From: Bryum argenteum
Taxonomy: Eukaryota; Streptophyta; Bryopsida; Bryales; Bryaceae
Reading direction: 5' to 3'
Length of the DNA: 64,000 nt
NCBI GenBank assembly: GCA_037043015.1
Contig: CM073331.1
Location: 1,013,501 to 1,077,500, forward strand
Under the pieces are notes generated by a model, which saw only the letters and a program-made list of their open reading frames with translations, did no database searches and was not told where the DNA came from. The position numbers and the translations under genes were made by a program. How positions within the stretch are numbered: position 1 is the stretch's first letter; every line of letters starts with the position of its first letter. Below are positions 23,910 through 35,457 of this stretch, piece after piece.

Positions 23910-26707
23910 AGTGGAGTGATGACATTGTAGAGTCCGACGTGTCCGAGATACAGGTACATTCTAGTATGTCAGAAATCTGCGATTGTTTGTGCCAGGGACC
24001 CATCATGAATACAATGCAAGAACCTTCTGATTCTAGGACGCAACAAGCTCCCTCTCCACCCTTACCAGAAGGTAGCATGCTCATTTACTCTACTGAATTT
24101 CTGCTTTAGCTAGGATCCGCGATTTATCTTCAAGTTCTGGGCCATTTGCAACATAAACAGTAAATATCGGATGGAATTGAGGTTTGTTGTGTTATGTTTC
24201 CCACGACTTTTCAGAGGCATTTGAACACGAATGTGAAGAAGAAGCTTTGTATTGTAGATCATTATGCTGACTGTTTCTGGTGAACAGAGGAAAAAGTGGT
24301 GTTTATAGACAACGGTGATACGTTGCTGCCTTGTGTATTCAACGTCGATCACAACGACATAAAGGAGGTCAAAATGCTTTCTTCCCCATATGCACCAGTG
24401 AAAGTATTCAAAGCAACGTGGTTAGGTCGGGACGTTGCGGTCAAGACGTTCTGTAACTCAAAAACTTCACTGAATCAGATCCTGATGAGTCGAGAAGCGA
24501 ATTACATGAGGCGAGTGCGCCACCCGAACGTGCTCAACTTCCTGGGGTGCTACTATCGAGCGCAGGGCGAGACTGTGAAGAGTGCCTCACTCATCACGGA
24601 ACTTCTGGACTGTAATCTCAAACAATACGTACCATCGAACTGTGGTTTACCGTTTGCAACCGAGGGGCTTCACATTGCAGCGCAACTGGCTCGCGGGTTG
24701 AACCACATCCACAGGATGGGCCTCTGTCATCACGACCTCAAGCCTGAGAACATTTTGGTGAAGAAGACTAGTCTTTATGCGCATGTGAAGATTGGTGACT
24801 TTGGTTGCTCGCATCTCATGTCATCCCCAAGCAACCCAAAGTCCGGCACGCGATGGTACAGAGCGCCTGAGCAGTTCACAGCCAAACCTGAAGAAATCAA
24901 ACCTGCGAAGCTGGATGTCTACAGCTTCGCCGTTGTGTTCTCGTGGATTCTGACCGGAGTGGAACCCAGCGGTGGCGAGCTCAACATTCCCTGGAGACAA
25001 TTGCCACCCGACGTTCGGCGTCTCATTCGGAGATGTTTGTCCCACAACCCCACAAAAAGGCCAGATTTCGCCGAGATATGCAGCGTGTTGAACCCGCTGC
25101 TCGGAGAAGAGGAGATTGATTGGTCCCGGAAAACCAACTTGATGGAAGTACCGATCAGAAGCAGCTGTGATGCTGCTGTGGAGCGAGAGCTCGAAGCCCG
25201 CGGTTTCAAGCGCTCTCACGGTATGTCTGCTGACTACTGCATAGAGAGCGATAGCATTCAGCAGTTCCCCATGATAGGACAGGGTACGGACGCCATAGTC
25301 TACAAGGTGAAATATTTGTCCGAGTGGTACGCCGGCCGCGCCTTACCGAACAAGGAGACGATGCCGGCCGATAAGTCGAGGGCCACTCTGACTCCGCAAG
25401 AGGAGACGATGCCGGTCGAGAAGTCGAGGGCCACTCTGACTCCGCAAGAGGAGACGATGCCGGTCGAGAAGTCGAGGGCCACTCTGACTCCGCAAGAGGA
25501 GACGATGCCGGCCGATAAGTCGAGGGCCACTCTGACTCCGCAAGAGGAGACGATGCCGGTCGAGAAGTCGAGGGCCACTCTGACTCCGCAAGAGGAGACG
25601 ATGCCGGCCGATAAGTCGAGGGCCACTCTGACTCCGCAAGAGGAGACGATGCCGGCCGATAAGTCGAGGGCCACTCTAACTCCCCAAGAGGAGAGAGCTG
25701 CGTTTTTTCGGAGCAGTCAAGCCGGACGGCTGCAATTCGTGAAGCACGACAACATCGTACAGTACATTGGATTCTCCTTGCGGGAGAACGACACCCTGTT
25801 CATCTCGGAGCTCATGCAGGAAGATCTTGGCCAGATTTTGTTAATGAGGTCGGAAAAGGAAAGGGAAGGAAGCCTGGCATGGAAGAGACCTTTCGATGCG
25901 GACAGAAGCTTGAGCATCATCAAGAAGGTGGCTCGCGGCATGAAGTACCTGCATGTAAACATGGACTGCTGGCATGGCGACTTGCACTGCTCCAACATCA
26001 TGGTCACCGCGCCATCGAGGTGCCGGAAAACGATACGGAACGGTTGTTCGGAAGGAAGCTTTAGCATCATCAAGAAGGTGGCTCGTGGCATGAAGCACCT
26101 GCTTGTGAACAAGGACTGTTGGCATGGCAACTTGCACTGCTCCAACACCATGGTCACCGCGCCATCGAGGTGCCTGGAAATTATACGGAACGGTTGTTCG
26201 AAAATAAAATGTGATCCTCCATTCAAAGGTCATTCCAAGTGTTTGAAGGGGATGATAATTAAGATCACAGACTCAGGAGGGGATCCGTTTCGATGCGCTT
26301 ATGATTATGGGGCTCCCGAAATGCAGAGGTTGCTGATAAAAGAAGCCCAGTTTTCGGACGAGTGGAGGATCAAAAAAGACGAAGAGAAGCGCAGGCTCTA
26401 CAAACAGTGGGATGTTTATTCCTTTGGTGTTCTTTGCTACCAAATTCTCACCGGTTTCTTTCCACTGGACCAAATTGTGCGGCAAACTTGTCGAGAAAGA
26501 ATGGAGACCCTTGGTGCGGGAGTCCGGCCGCCGTTGCCGCTAGACACAGATGCCAACCTGAAGAAACTCATCGAAGATTGCTGGCATTCGGACCCTGATA
26601 AACGACCCGACTTCACAGAAGTTCTTCATCGCTTGTACAATGGTAGCCCTCCAGAGGACTACCAGGATCAACAACAAGTTTTGACAGGGAGATTTCCCGT
26701 CATGTGA
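23910..26707 (+). CDS. Tandem two-domain protein kinase / pseudokinase
   Basis: Exon 23910-24071 (WSDDIVESDVSEIQV...) joins in phase to exon 24288-26707 (G|AG, giving E-EKVVF). Domain 1 (24340-25100) has all the active-kinase motifs: VAVK, HHDLKPEN (Asp codon 24734-24736), DFG (24797-24805), APE and KRPDF. Domain 2 (25260-26640) has a glycine loop (GQGTDAIVYKV), then seven 16-residue repeats where the beta3 lysine strand should be. It then has two 50-residue copies of the catalytic-loop segment, HGDLHCSN followed by HGNLHCSN, a degenerate DFG (TDSGG), APE, DVYSFGVL and KRPDF. Domain 2 is therefore probably a pseudokinase that regulates domain 1, an inference by analogy with other dual-kinase proteins. 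The true N-terminus lies further upstream. Third-position GC is higher than in the flanks. Confidence 0.82.
25355..25690 (+). repeat. 7 x 48-bp in-frame minisatellite
   Basis: Seven perfectly in-phase units encode ETMPADKSRATLTPQE or the variant ETMPVEKSRATLTPQE, in the order ADK, VEK, VEK, ADK, VEK, ADK, ADK. The near identity of the units shows recent expansion inside the second kinase domain. Confidence 0.97.
25907..26206 (+). repeat. 150-bp exact-period tandem duplication of the catalytic-loop segment
   Basis: 25907-26056 and 26057-26206 are about 90 percent alike. Each encodes SIIKKVARGMK...WHG(D/N)LHCSN...APSRC. The Asp codon at 25979-25981 is Asn at 26129-26131. Confidence 0.95.
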
Positions 26708-28161
26708 AGATATCATCAATCGTGTGCCCATGATTCTCGAGACTGAGTAATATCAGTTATTTAGAGATTCTTTTGCAGACTTACTTAATTGCAACAAAGT
26801 CATTGCGTGATAGAATCTGTTTGTACATGTTTGGCATTTCATTGGATGATCATGATAGGCATGTGCGTAACTGGCTCGTGAATGTCTTTAAGAGTGCACC
26901 TGTTTAGCAATATGCCCTTTGTTGCAGTTTAATTCGCTCCACTCTGGGCGACGAAGCTTAACTTGATTGTCAAACGTGGTTTGACTGATTACCTCTAGCT
27001 GTTGTTCATTGTGTCTTCAAATCTGAGAGTCCTTCGAGGCAATGGTATTTGAAGAGCAAGCTAGTGAGAGAGGCCTTCTTAGATGATTGATGGCGACGGC
27101 TTGTTTGTGGCGAAAGACACAGTTGAGGAAAAAGGGAAGGAACGATGGTGGATTCTGGAGTAGAAAGTGAGGAGAAACGGTTTAGTGGTAGAAGTCCACG
27201 AGAAATTTGAAGAATTTACTGTAAGATTTGCCTTGTTCAAAAAGCGCAACCTATTTCATGTCACACCATCAACTCGGTTACAAACGTTAAGGTAAGAGTG
27301 GATAGCTGAAAAGTTTGGCATATAGAAATGAAACCGATCTCATTCCACACCAAAATGCCAACATGGCAGATGTAATATGTGCCAATGAGGTTAATTGATT
27401 TGACTATGGACAGGTGACAAATTTGAGGGAGAAATGATGGTCAGAATCAGAGCAAAGTACCTCAAACGGGACACGATCGACCTCGCTCAACGATGAGTCG
27501 AGAAGCCAAGACTGAAGCAGGTGATGTTTGTCATCTCTCTCCTCGGAGATGAACATGAACGATGATCAATCTGTCTATAATCGAACTCTAACACTCAGAC
27601 GTCATTCAAGCTAGTATCACCTTGCGATTTGATCAGCACTGAGTATATCAATCTTGAATAATGATCGATCTGTACAATAAACAAAAGCATTTGAGCTTCA
27701 CAAGGCTACTCTGCTTTACGTCTGTGCTTGTTTGCACGTTTTTATTCTGTTACGATCCCATCATGCAAGAAGGAAGGATCTCATGCAGTAATTCTCCGAA
27801 GGTGACGGCCAGGGTCTACTTAAAAGATTAGCGTATTCAGCATCGACCAACTCCTAACTCAAATCTACTCAGCGAACTTCGATATTCACTCCTCGACATT
27901 CTGCAATTGAAAGCCGCTGTTCTAATGATCCTTCAATGAAGAAGTCGTTCGTCTTAAATAGCGAAACAGTTTGAGAATTTCTGCATCAGTAATGAGGTAG
28001 ACATAGACCGTCATAAAATGGACCCCATTCCTGAAATGGCATCATGTTGTCAATCTGTGCATGTTAGTGAGAATGTGCATTTTTAAAGACATTATCACCA
28101 CAATCAATGTCGGTATATCTCGTGCATGTGCTGCTACAATTTTCAAGAGTGTCTATTTACA
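26708..28161. other. Intergenic downstream of the dual kinase
   Basis: The 3' UTR presumably lies in the first few hundred bases. No further gene, structured RNA or element was recognised. Confidence 0.5.
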
Positions 28162-28365
28162 CACTGCTAGAAATTGACCCCATTTGCTTCGTTTGTGTCT
28201 CCATGAAAGCCATGTTTGGGGAGTAGCTTGAACACATTTCTCTTACAACGTAGTTTCAGAAGCTACATTTCAACAAAAATATGTCAAAACGTAGTTTGAG
28301 CTACTCCCCAAATGTGACTTTTATGAAAATACAAACGTAGCCAATGGGGTCAAATTATAGTAGTG
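28162..28365. mobile_element. 204-bp CACTA-type miniature element
   Basis: The ends are CACTGCTAGAAATTGACCCC and the reverse complement of CACTACTATAATTTGACCCC. The 3-bp direct repeat ACA lies at 28159-28161 and 28366-28368. The two arms (about 80 bp each, sharing 'tttggggagtagct') are inverted copies, so the whole folds into a hairpin. CACTA ends with a 3-bp duplication are diagnostic of the EnSpm/CACTA superfamily. Confidence 0.82.
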
Positions 28366-28971
28366 ACATTTTCAGCTACTAGCATCATTTTGCAGCATAA
28401 ACTGCCAATATATCAGAATTGCGAATTATTATCTCAGCTCGGAGATAGTGAGCTTGCCATGATGGAACGTGGTTTGTGAGAGCAGCAAATGTGGTGCTTC
28501 CATGTTGTATTCTTGAAGCTTTCTTCGGGTGGGGGGGGGTGTACTTCAGAGAACAGCAATCATCACTTTGAAAGTGCTGGCAGCAAAATTTGCTCTGTCA
28601 CCTTTTTGTCCTGTGCTTCCTCAAATTAATACTCTGATTGTTAATGATAATTTTGTGTAAAAATGCAGTTCGAGTGGTAGATCTTTGCACTCGCATTGTA
28701 AGCACTAAGAATTTTAGGAAGTGAATGGATTTACTTCTAGGTCACGGATGAATTATGTGTACTGGTAGATAGTTCTTTGTACTTTCAAATTTTGAATACA
28801 TACTAGAAAATATATGTATATTATAATTATTTTTTTGTACCTACGAATACTTACAAATATTTCTAATATACATATATCAGAGACGTTTGAAATATTCTTG
28901 ACATGAATCCGGAATATTCCTTGTGGTCTAATAACCATGGAATATACCAATAATGGATGAGGGATCCAGAC
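28366..28971. other. Intergenic, AT-rich
   Basis: No gene seen. A C-poor G9 run lies near 28530. The interval ends with the ATCCAGAC target copy of the hAT element. Confidence 0.5.
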
Positions 28972-30270
28972 CAATGGCCGGGGAAAACGGACGGCTAGTT
29001 CATTATCAGCCGATGGATTTCCCCTCATAGCCGGTCCAAATTTTAAACCATCGGATGGCAATCCGGTTGTAATTTCAATCCGTCGGCAATTAGCCGATTG
29101 ACAAAAGAATGTGCCGGAAATGTGGCCGATTCCACTTGCAAGTTATCGGAATTCAGCCGGACGAAGTTATCAAGTACTCGCCGATATGAATAGTATGAGG
29201 GATGCAGGTCTTCGAAGATGAACAGTCAACAGCGGCGCCATCAGTCCATCCTCCGCACATCGCAGTTCCGCTCATCCGCTGCAGAACCGCCGCCTCTAGC
29301 TTTTCTCCGCCGGAAACCTGAAAGTGCATCTTCTTTCCGACCTAATGCGCTTCGCGAGAACAATCTCTCTTCTCTTCACTCATCGCCATCTCGATCCTTT
29401 GTGTTCAACTCTTGCGGCAACTATTGCACTAGTGAACAAGCTGCATGCGCAAGCTCTTGCAGAATGGTAACAGGACTAACAACAGGACCACCCTTCAATC
29501 AATCAAGATAGATCTTGACCTTTGGAGCTTCGAAGCGCCTCCCAGCCAGGTAATCTCTTGATCCCAAACTTCCTGTGAATCCTGTGATATGTTCAAGTCA
29601 GTTTTGCAGCGGATCTCTTTGCCATTGTGTCCCTGCTTCCGGAGGTTGGTAGCGGATTATATCTTGTGGAGCATTTTTCCCATTACCATAGAATTCAGAA
29701 GCAGGTTAGGTAGATGGAAGTATGGAACACTTTCAATGAGTATTTCGGATATAAAATATTCAATCTGCTGAATCTGTATCTGCACTACTGAATCTCCACG
29801 TATGACATTCAAGTCACTTTCTATGTGGATGTTCCTTCCTTTTACTGTTTTCTTTCTGTGTTTGACTTCATGAGTTTTTCGTGGAAATGTGGATAGCAGT
29901 GGTGCTGGGGCTCATTTCTTGTCTTTATTTTGCTTGGATTTTTGTTTAAGAAGTGCGAATCAAGCTCTCTTTGCTTGTTTTTCATAAATTGCAGGTTGCG
30001 GTCCTTTCCTCTTCTTTTCATTCAATTTGCATCTCTATTGCCATTTGATCGTGGCATTCCCAATCTTAGAGGTACTGGCATTCTTTCTTGAGCATTTTGT
30101 GACCTTACTTACCTGTAGTCGATTTCTGAAAGCTCTTTAGTTATTCAGGAATTTGTCATACTTGTACCAACACCGTCCTCGTTGACACACCGTTTTTTTT
30201 CTTTTTCTGGTGCCTAGCGGTTGAGTTTCATGGTTTACATACTTTTCAAGCAATCCAATTTCTATATTAA

Positions 30271-30512
30271 TTAACCCTTAAACGTCAGACCCAGCCCGAG
30301 GGGTTGGGTTTTTTTTTTAGAGAATCTTGCTCATAACTTACACTCCATTATACCAAATGGAATTTTTAGAATTCCAAACTGAGCACCTTAAAGAGATCTA
30401 TACTTTCTTAGAATAGAGCTTAAGCAAATTAAAAATAGAATAATGCTAAAAATGGATTTTAAGAGAGATTTTGGGTGTGGTATCAGGAAAGCATATGACG
30501 TTTAAGGGTTAA
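30271..30512. mobile_element. 242-bp TTAA-bounded element nested in the hAT transposon
   Basis: TTAACCCTTAAACGTCAGA at the left and TGACGTTTAAGGGTTAA at the right, with the subterminal CCCGAGGGG seen in the 80-bp members. It lies just upstream of the hAT reading frame, so it inserted after the hAT element did. Confidence 0.8.
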
Positions 30513-30525
30513 GTGTGGTTATTGT

Positions 30526-32834
30526 GTGCAGAGAAGAAGTGTGTGCTCAACTTCGCTTATTTCCAAAGTTTCCAGGTTTGACGGATATTGGAGTATTTCA
30601 ATTTTGTTGCAATTTTTTGAAAAAACATCTATAATGGCTAAGAGACAAAGAAACTTGTTAGACATGTACACAAAAATCAACACTAACTCATCTATTGTGG
30701 AAGTCTCTAATTCACCGGTTTCTCAAGATAATCATGCTTCCAACAATGAATTAAATGACATCCAAAAAGTAAACTTGGAGTGGAAAGATGCTTGGTTTGA
30801 CTTGTATGATTGGGTTCACTTTGATAGGGAATTGGGAAGAGTGTTTTGTAAAACTTGTAAAGAAGGGGGAGGGAAATATGTTTATGCCACGGATGGATCT
30901 TCAAACATTAAAATTTCTGGATTACAAGATCATGCAAAATCAATAGAGCATAAAAAATTAACTTGGGCAAAGTTTGGAGGAAAACAAACCTTAAAAAAAC
31001 AAGTGACCTCGGTTAATCGGCTTTGTGATGAAGCCATGCTATGTTTATTTAGGGCGGCCTACTTCATAGGTAAGGAAGGTTTGTCCTTTCACAAATTTCC
31101 AACTTTATGTGCTTTATTATTATCTTGCAAAACGCTTCTACCTGAGAAGCTTTATCATGATGAGAAAGCATGTTCTGAGATGATTTTGCTATCTCTTGTG
31201 TTATCACAATAAATATTTTAGATAGGGTGAGAGATTCTCCTTTCTTTGGCTTAATGATTGATGAATCAACCGACATTTTGGTTACAGGGCATGTTGTTGT
31301 ATTTGCTACTTTTTTAGAGGGTTCTTTGCCTATTACTTGTTTCCTTGGTTTATTGTGTATTGAAGGAGGTCAAAAGGATTCCATGAAGATTTTTGAGACC
31401 CTCATGAGTGCCCTCATGACATGGGGATTAGATATAAGAAGGTGTATTGGTTTCGGTTCGATGGAGCATCTATCATGGTTGGGAAGAATAATGGTGTTGC
31501 AACCTTGTTGAAAAAGTAAGTCCCTTCATGACCTCAACCCATTGTATAGCTCATAGGACCAATTTAGCCGCTTTGGAAGCTTCAAAAAATCCATCATGTA
31601 AAGAATTGTCTGCTGAAATTGACAGTTTAATCAATGATTTGGCTTCTCACTTCAAAAAATCATGTAAAAGGAAATGTGCTTTGCAATCATTACAAAAGAA
31701 CTTAATGATGCTCAAAAAACTCTTAAAAGATACCATAAAATTAGATGGTTGTCTCGTTGGGAATCTATCACTACTCTTTGTGATTCTTTAGAATCGGTTT
31801 GTGTGTTTTTTCGTGATGGGAAAGGTGATGCCTCTAATGCCTCTATGTTTGAAAAATTAAGGGATTTTAAGTATATTTATGTTTTGTATTTTTTGGCAGA
31901 TATCCTATCTATGTTAGCAAAATTGTCTAAAATATTCCAACAAAAACTAGTTGATATTTCTACTGTAGGATCTATTGTCAAATCGGAAATTGCAACCATT
32001 AGAATGTGTTTTGTCATGGATACATGTGATTTAAATCAAGAGACCTTTAATTCTTCTAGTGGATTCCCTACTCTACCACAATTTGGGCCTCCATCTGGAT
32101 ATCTACAACGCTTATCAAGTGAAATTAGAGGTTCTAAGTTTCATTCTATAGACTTGATTCGAGATCCTTTGGGTTGTGACTTAGAAAGTGCTTTGGAATT
32201 TCAAAAAACTTATTCTGAAGCGGTTTGTGGTGCTTTAGAAGCAAGATTTGTTGATAATGATATTATAGATTGCTTTAAAATCCTTAATCCTTTACACATG
32301 CCTCGTAGACAAGTAGGTTTGGCTTCTTGGGGTGTTGTGGAGTTGGATAAATTGTTGCAGCAATACGGTGTTCAAAGAATGCAAGGAGTTGAAGTCCTTC
32401 CACCGTTGGTGAATGCAACACTCTGCAAGCAAGAATTTTTTGCTTTCAAGATACAAGGAAGCACAAAGTGGATGGATCTTACTTTTGCAGATGTATGGAC
32501 ATCAATTTCATGGTCTCCATCTTTGAAAGTGAAGTATTCCAACCTTCTAGTTCTTGCTGAGATTGCGAAGTGTCAATGTGTAAGTACTGCAACATGTGAA
32601 AGGGCGTTTTCTGTTCAAAATACTATTAAACAAAAACTTCGTAATCGAATGTCTACATCTAACTTAGAGAGTATGATGCATGTTGCTATAGAAGGCCCAG
32701 AGAATGATTTTGATGACATTCTAACAAGTGCTCTAGATCTTTGGAAGGATGCTGCTAAGTTTTGCTATTTGTATAGCAATCCAGAGCGCTATTTGTCAGG
32801 GGCATCTCATGATGCACTTGAGGAAGTACCCTAA
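30526..32834 (+). pseudogene. hAT transposase, ZNF862/BED type, frameshifted
   Basis: The N-terminal segment carries a C-C...H-H zinc finger (FCKTCKEGGGKY ... HAKSIEHKKLTW). The middle resumes as RDSPFFGLMIDESTD, with the first catalytic-region Asp, then THCIAHRTNL and RWLSRWESI. The C-terminus is the hAT dimerisation domain (CQCVSTATCERAFSVQNTIK). These fall in several frames: a stop after 31212, a frameshift near 31450 within the GFGSDGAS-like motif, and another near 31690. The 386-codon C-terminal part (31674-32834) is intact. Introns could explain one of the breaks but not all. It probably no longer encodes a working enzyme. Confidence 0.82.
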
Positions 32835-33247
32835 ACCTTAAACTTTTTTATTTATGCAACCTTTTCATGACCGAATCCAATTGCTTCCTCGGAAGAATTT
32901 GGGGAATCCTTGGCCTTCAAGTGGTAAAGGCTTTGTTAGGTTCAATTCCTACCAAGGATATGAACTTTTCAAATTTATAGTTTTGAGCATGCCTATCTTT
33001 TCACTTATTTAAGATTTTGTATTAAGGAATGAATTTTGATAATTCTTCACATATTTTTTAAACAATTAGTGCCGATACGAATTTCATTTAATCGGATATT
33101 GGCCACTGAAAATATGAAAATATAGGCAATTGGCCGATTGATTTTACAAAAAACCGGCTCTTGCCGATGTAAATTGGAAAAAATCCGACCTTTCCTATCA
33201 ACTACCGGCAATTAGCCACTAAGGCTTCAAAAACTTCCCGAACTCTG

Positions 33248-34365
33248 ATCCAGACAGGTTTACACTTCGAGAGTCATGATAGTTCTTCCTCAATAAATGT
33301 TTCGTGTTTGTGAAGGACTGTCTCATGAGTAGTTTTTTTCTTTCCTAACACAAGAATCTAAATGTGACATGAACGTATCATTATTCTGGTTTGGGGAATG
33401 ATTTACTCTGAACAGTTTACAATTTTTTCTCGTTCTTGCCGGTTCAATGCCAAGTAAGTGAATGATGCCAAACACTCACCATATGATGAGGGTACTAAAA
33501 GCGGCCAAATTCTCAAAACCATACAATAATCAAGGTGGTCTTATGCGACACTATCGAACGTATAGACACAGACAGACATTTGCCATGGGAGGAGGTAGAC
33601 GACATCGAAGAGGCATATGTTCATGTTTTTACTATGCATTCTCTCGTATGGTCGGACATTCCTGTCGAACTCGACGGCAATCGAACACGTTGAGCATGAC
33701 AATTTAGAGTGACATTACCGAATGTGTGTCATGTAAGTCAATATAATAATGTGTATAATATAGGGTTGACAACAAGCTAAGGTTTTAAAATTTGCAGAGT
33801 ACTCTCTTTGGAGCATCATAGCAGCTGACGTGAAATCAATTGTAGCATGGACAAGTATCGGAAGCACGAAAGAGTGCCACCCCTTGCGCACTTTATACAA
33901 GACATGTTTTGTGCCTATTCAAATCTCACTGTCAACCCCAATCCTTCCAAGCACTTCATTTCTACTCTTCTTCATCATTCTACCATTTCTAGATTACTTG
34001 CATCATTTAATACATTACCAGATACAGCTGCGACGACTACTAAACGGCACTGGTCGAGATTCTCACATATCAAGCAACTAGGTAACCATAAATAATCAAT
34101 CATAAAATCCAGAAAAGCACTCACAATTTCGTGTGAGACTATGATAGTTGAGCACAAGGGTAACGATGCTCTTAGACTTGGATGAACTTTTAAGCCCCAC
34201 AAACATCTCCAACTTCAAAAACCCATATTCAATAATTCATCAACAACCTCTCAAGTTTTAAGCCAATCCAACCTTCCACAACTCTTGCACATCTCAATGA
34301 AATATTCACTACCATAACTTGCTAAACCCAGAAATTGGTTTCCTCACCAATGTCTTACCAAAATC
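33248..34365. repeat. Intergenic with a dispersed repeat (33530-33740)
   Basis: 33530-33740 shares ordered blocks with 7570-7805 ('cactatcgaa', 'acagacatttgcc', 'actatgcattctct', 'gtgtgtcat'). No gene was recognised elsewhere in the interval. Confidence 0.4.
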
Positions 34366-34504
34366 CATGGTTGTCATATTGAACAAATCACTATCCATTT
34401 CATGTCCTATAAGACGAGTTACTCCTTGCAAGTACATGTAATAAATAATAACTTGCCGTATAGAACATGAAATGAATATTGATTTGTTCAATATGACAAC
34501 CATG
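34366..34504. repeat. Near-perfect hairpin, 40-bp arms
   Basis: 34366-34405 and 34465-34504 are reverse complements with only about two mismatches ('catggttgtcatattgaaca' at the outer end), separated by about 60 bases. It could be a miniature element or an expressed small-RNA precursor. There is no coding signal. Confidence 0.75.
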
Positions 34505-35048
34505 CAAGCATTTCTTGTGCAAAGCCATTTTCATTTTATTTATTTATTTTGTTTATTATTTTATTTTTTGGAATTTGGAAGTCTAGGGGGAGGTGAAGCT
34601 TGGCATGAAGCAAAAAAGGGGGAATGAAGGAAGAGCGAGGGGGTGGATGGGATCACAAAATGGGAGGTGAAGGAGATGGTGCCTCATAATTCACCGACTT
34701 GATTGGCATGCAGTGGGTGAGTAGCTGTCAATGAATCCGCTGAATCATGTACTCCACCCTCTCTGATAAGCCACTTCGCCTTCTGCCTCTTTTTAACTTA
34801 TACTTGCTCTCTCACTTCTTGCATTGCCATTTCTATTGCAAAGTCCTCAGAGAGAATGGAGCATCCAGTTGAGTGTTAGACAAGCTGTTTCTTCCCTTTT
34901 TGTGTTGTAAGTTCGATTATATAGGCGAGGAGTAGAGTGACGATGAAGTCACTACATAGTCGTGAGTTGTTGAATAGTGTTACAAACGTTGATCGCGAGC
35001 TGAAATAGTGTCAATTGTTACATGTCACTTTCAGTGGAACAGTACTTA
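34505..35048. other. Intergenic, nothing recognised
   Basis: Simple AT tract near 34535-34570; otherwise featureless. Confidence 0.45.
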
Positions 35049-35457
35049 GGGACGTTTTACATGGGGAGTTAAGGCGAACAGATCTTCAATCTGGTTGACT
35101 CATATTTGAGCCCAATTGGCTTCGTGAGTCACTTGGAGTACACATTAAACAATTAAGAAAGTGGGGGCTGATTCTCCCAATGTGTAAAGCCCTCGAGCCT
35201 GATTTGTAAAAAGAAAAACAAGGCCATGGGGTCAATTCGTATTACTAGCTACATTCCATGCTTTTGATTTGTTCACATTAGAATATTTTAGTGAAATGAT
35301 GATTTTGTATTGAAATCAAGCAACGGCCTCTAGGCCATGAATTGGCCTTCCATTCTTGTATCTCCCAGCTTTTGGAGTGTGGGTTGTGTCATAACTTGTC
35401 TTTCACCTATTATAATATAATTTTAGAATATTGGCCTTGGCTCCCCATGTAAAGCCC
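35049..35457. mobile_element. Element with TTTACATGGGGAG inverted ends
   Basis: GGGACGTTTTACATGGGGAG at 35049 faces GGCTCCCCATGTAAAGCCC ending near 35457. Additional degenerate copies of the motif occur at about 35175-35200 and 35531-35555, so the unit may be nested or longer. Related single motifs occur at 2543, 6407 and 16748. No transposase is present. Confidence 0.5.

Larger units (their letters stand above)
28972..33247 (+). mobile_element. 4.3-kb hAT transposon with 8-bp target duplication
   Basis: Flanked by ATCCAGAC at 28964-28971 and 33248-33255. The ends are imperfect inverted repeats: CAATGGCCGGGGAA... and, on the other strand, CAGAGTTCGGGAAG.... Both subterminal regions are rich in 'ccgat/atcgg' and 'attagcc' motifs. 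It contains a decayed transposase at 30526-32834 and a nested TTAA element at 30271-30512. A 97-codon frame at 29218-29511 could be a 5' exon or captured sequence. Confidence 0.85.

Noticed and set aside
25300-25674. Reverse frames with repeated GPRLIGRHRLL or ALDLSAGIVSSCGVR units
   Set aside because: Antisense shadows of the 48-bp coding minisatellite in the dual kinase.
25355-25690. CRISPR-like regular repeat
   Set aside because: Units are directly adjacent with no unique spacers and stay in a kinase reading frame.
29218-29511. 97-codon Ser/Arg-rich forward frame inside the hAT element
   Set aside because: No domain and no supported splice link to the transposase; noted only as possible captured or 5' sequence.
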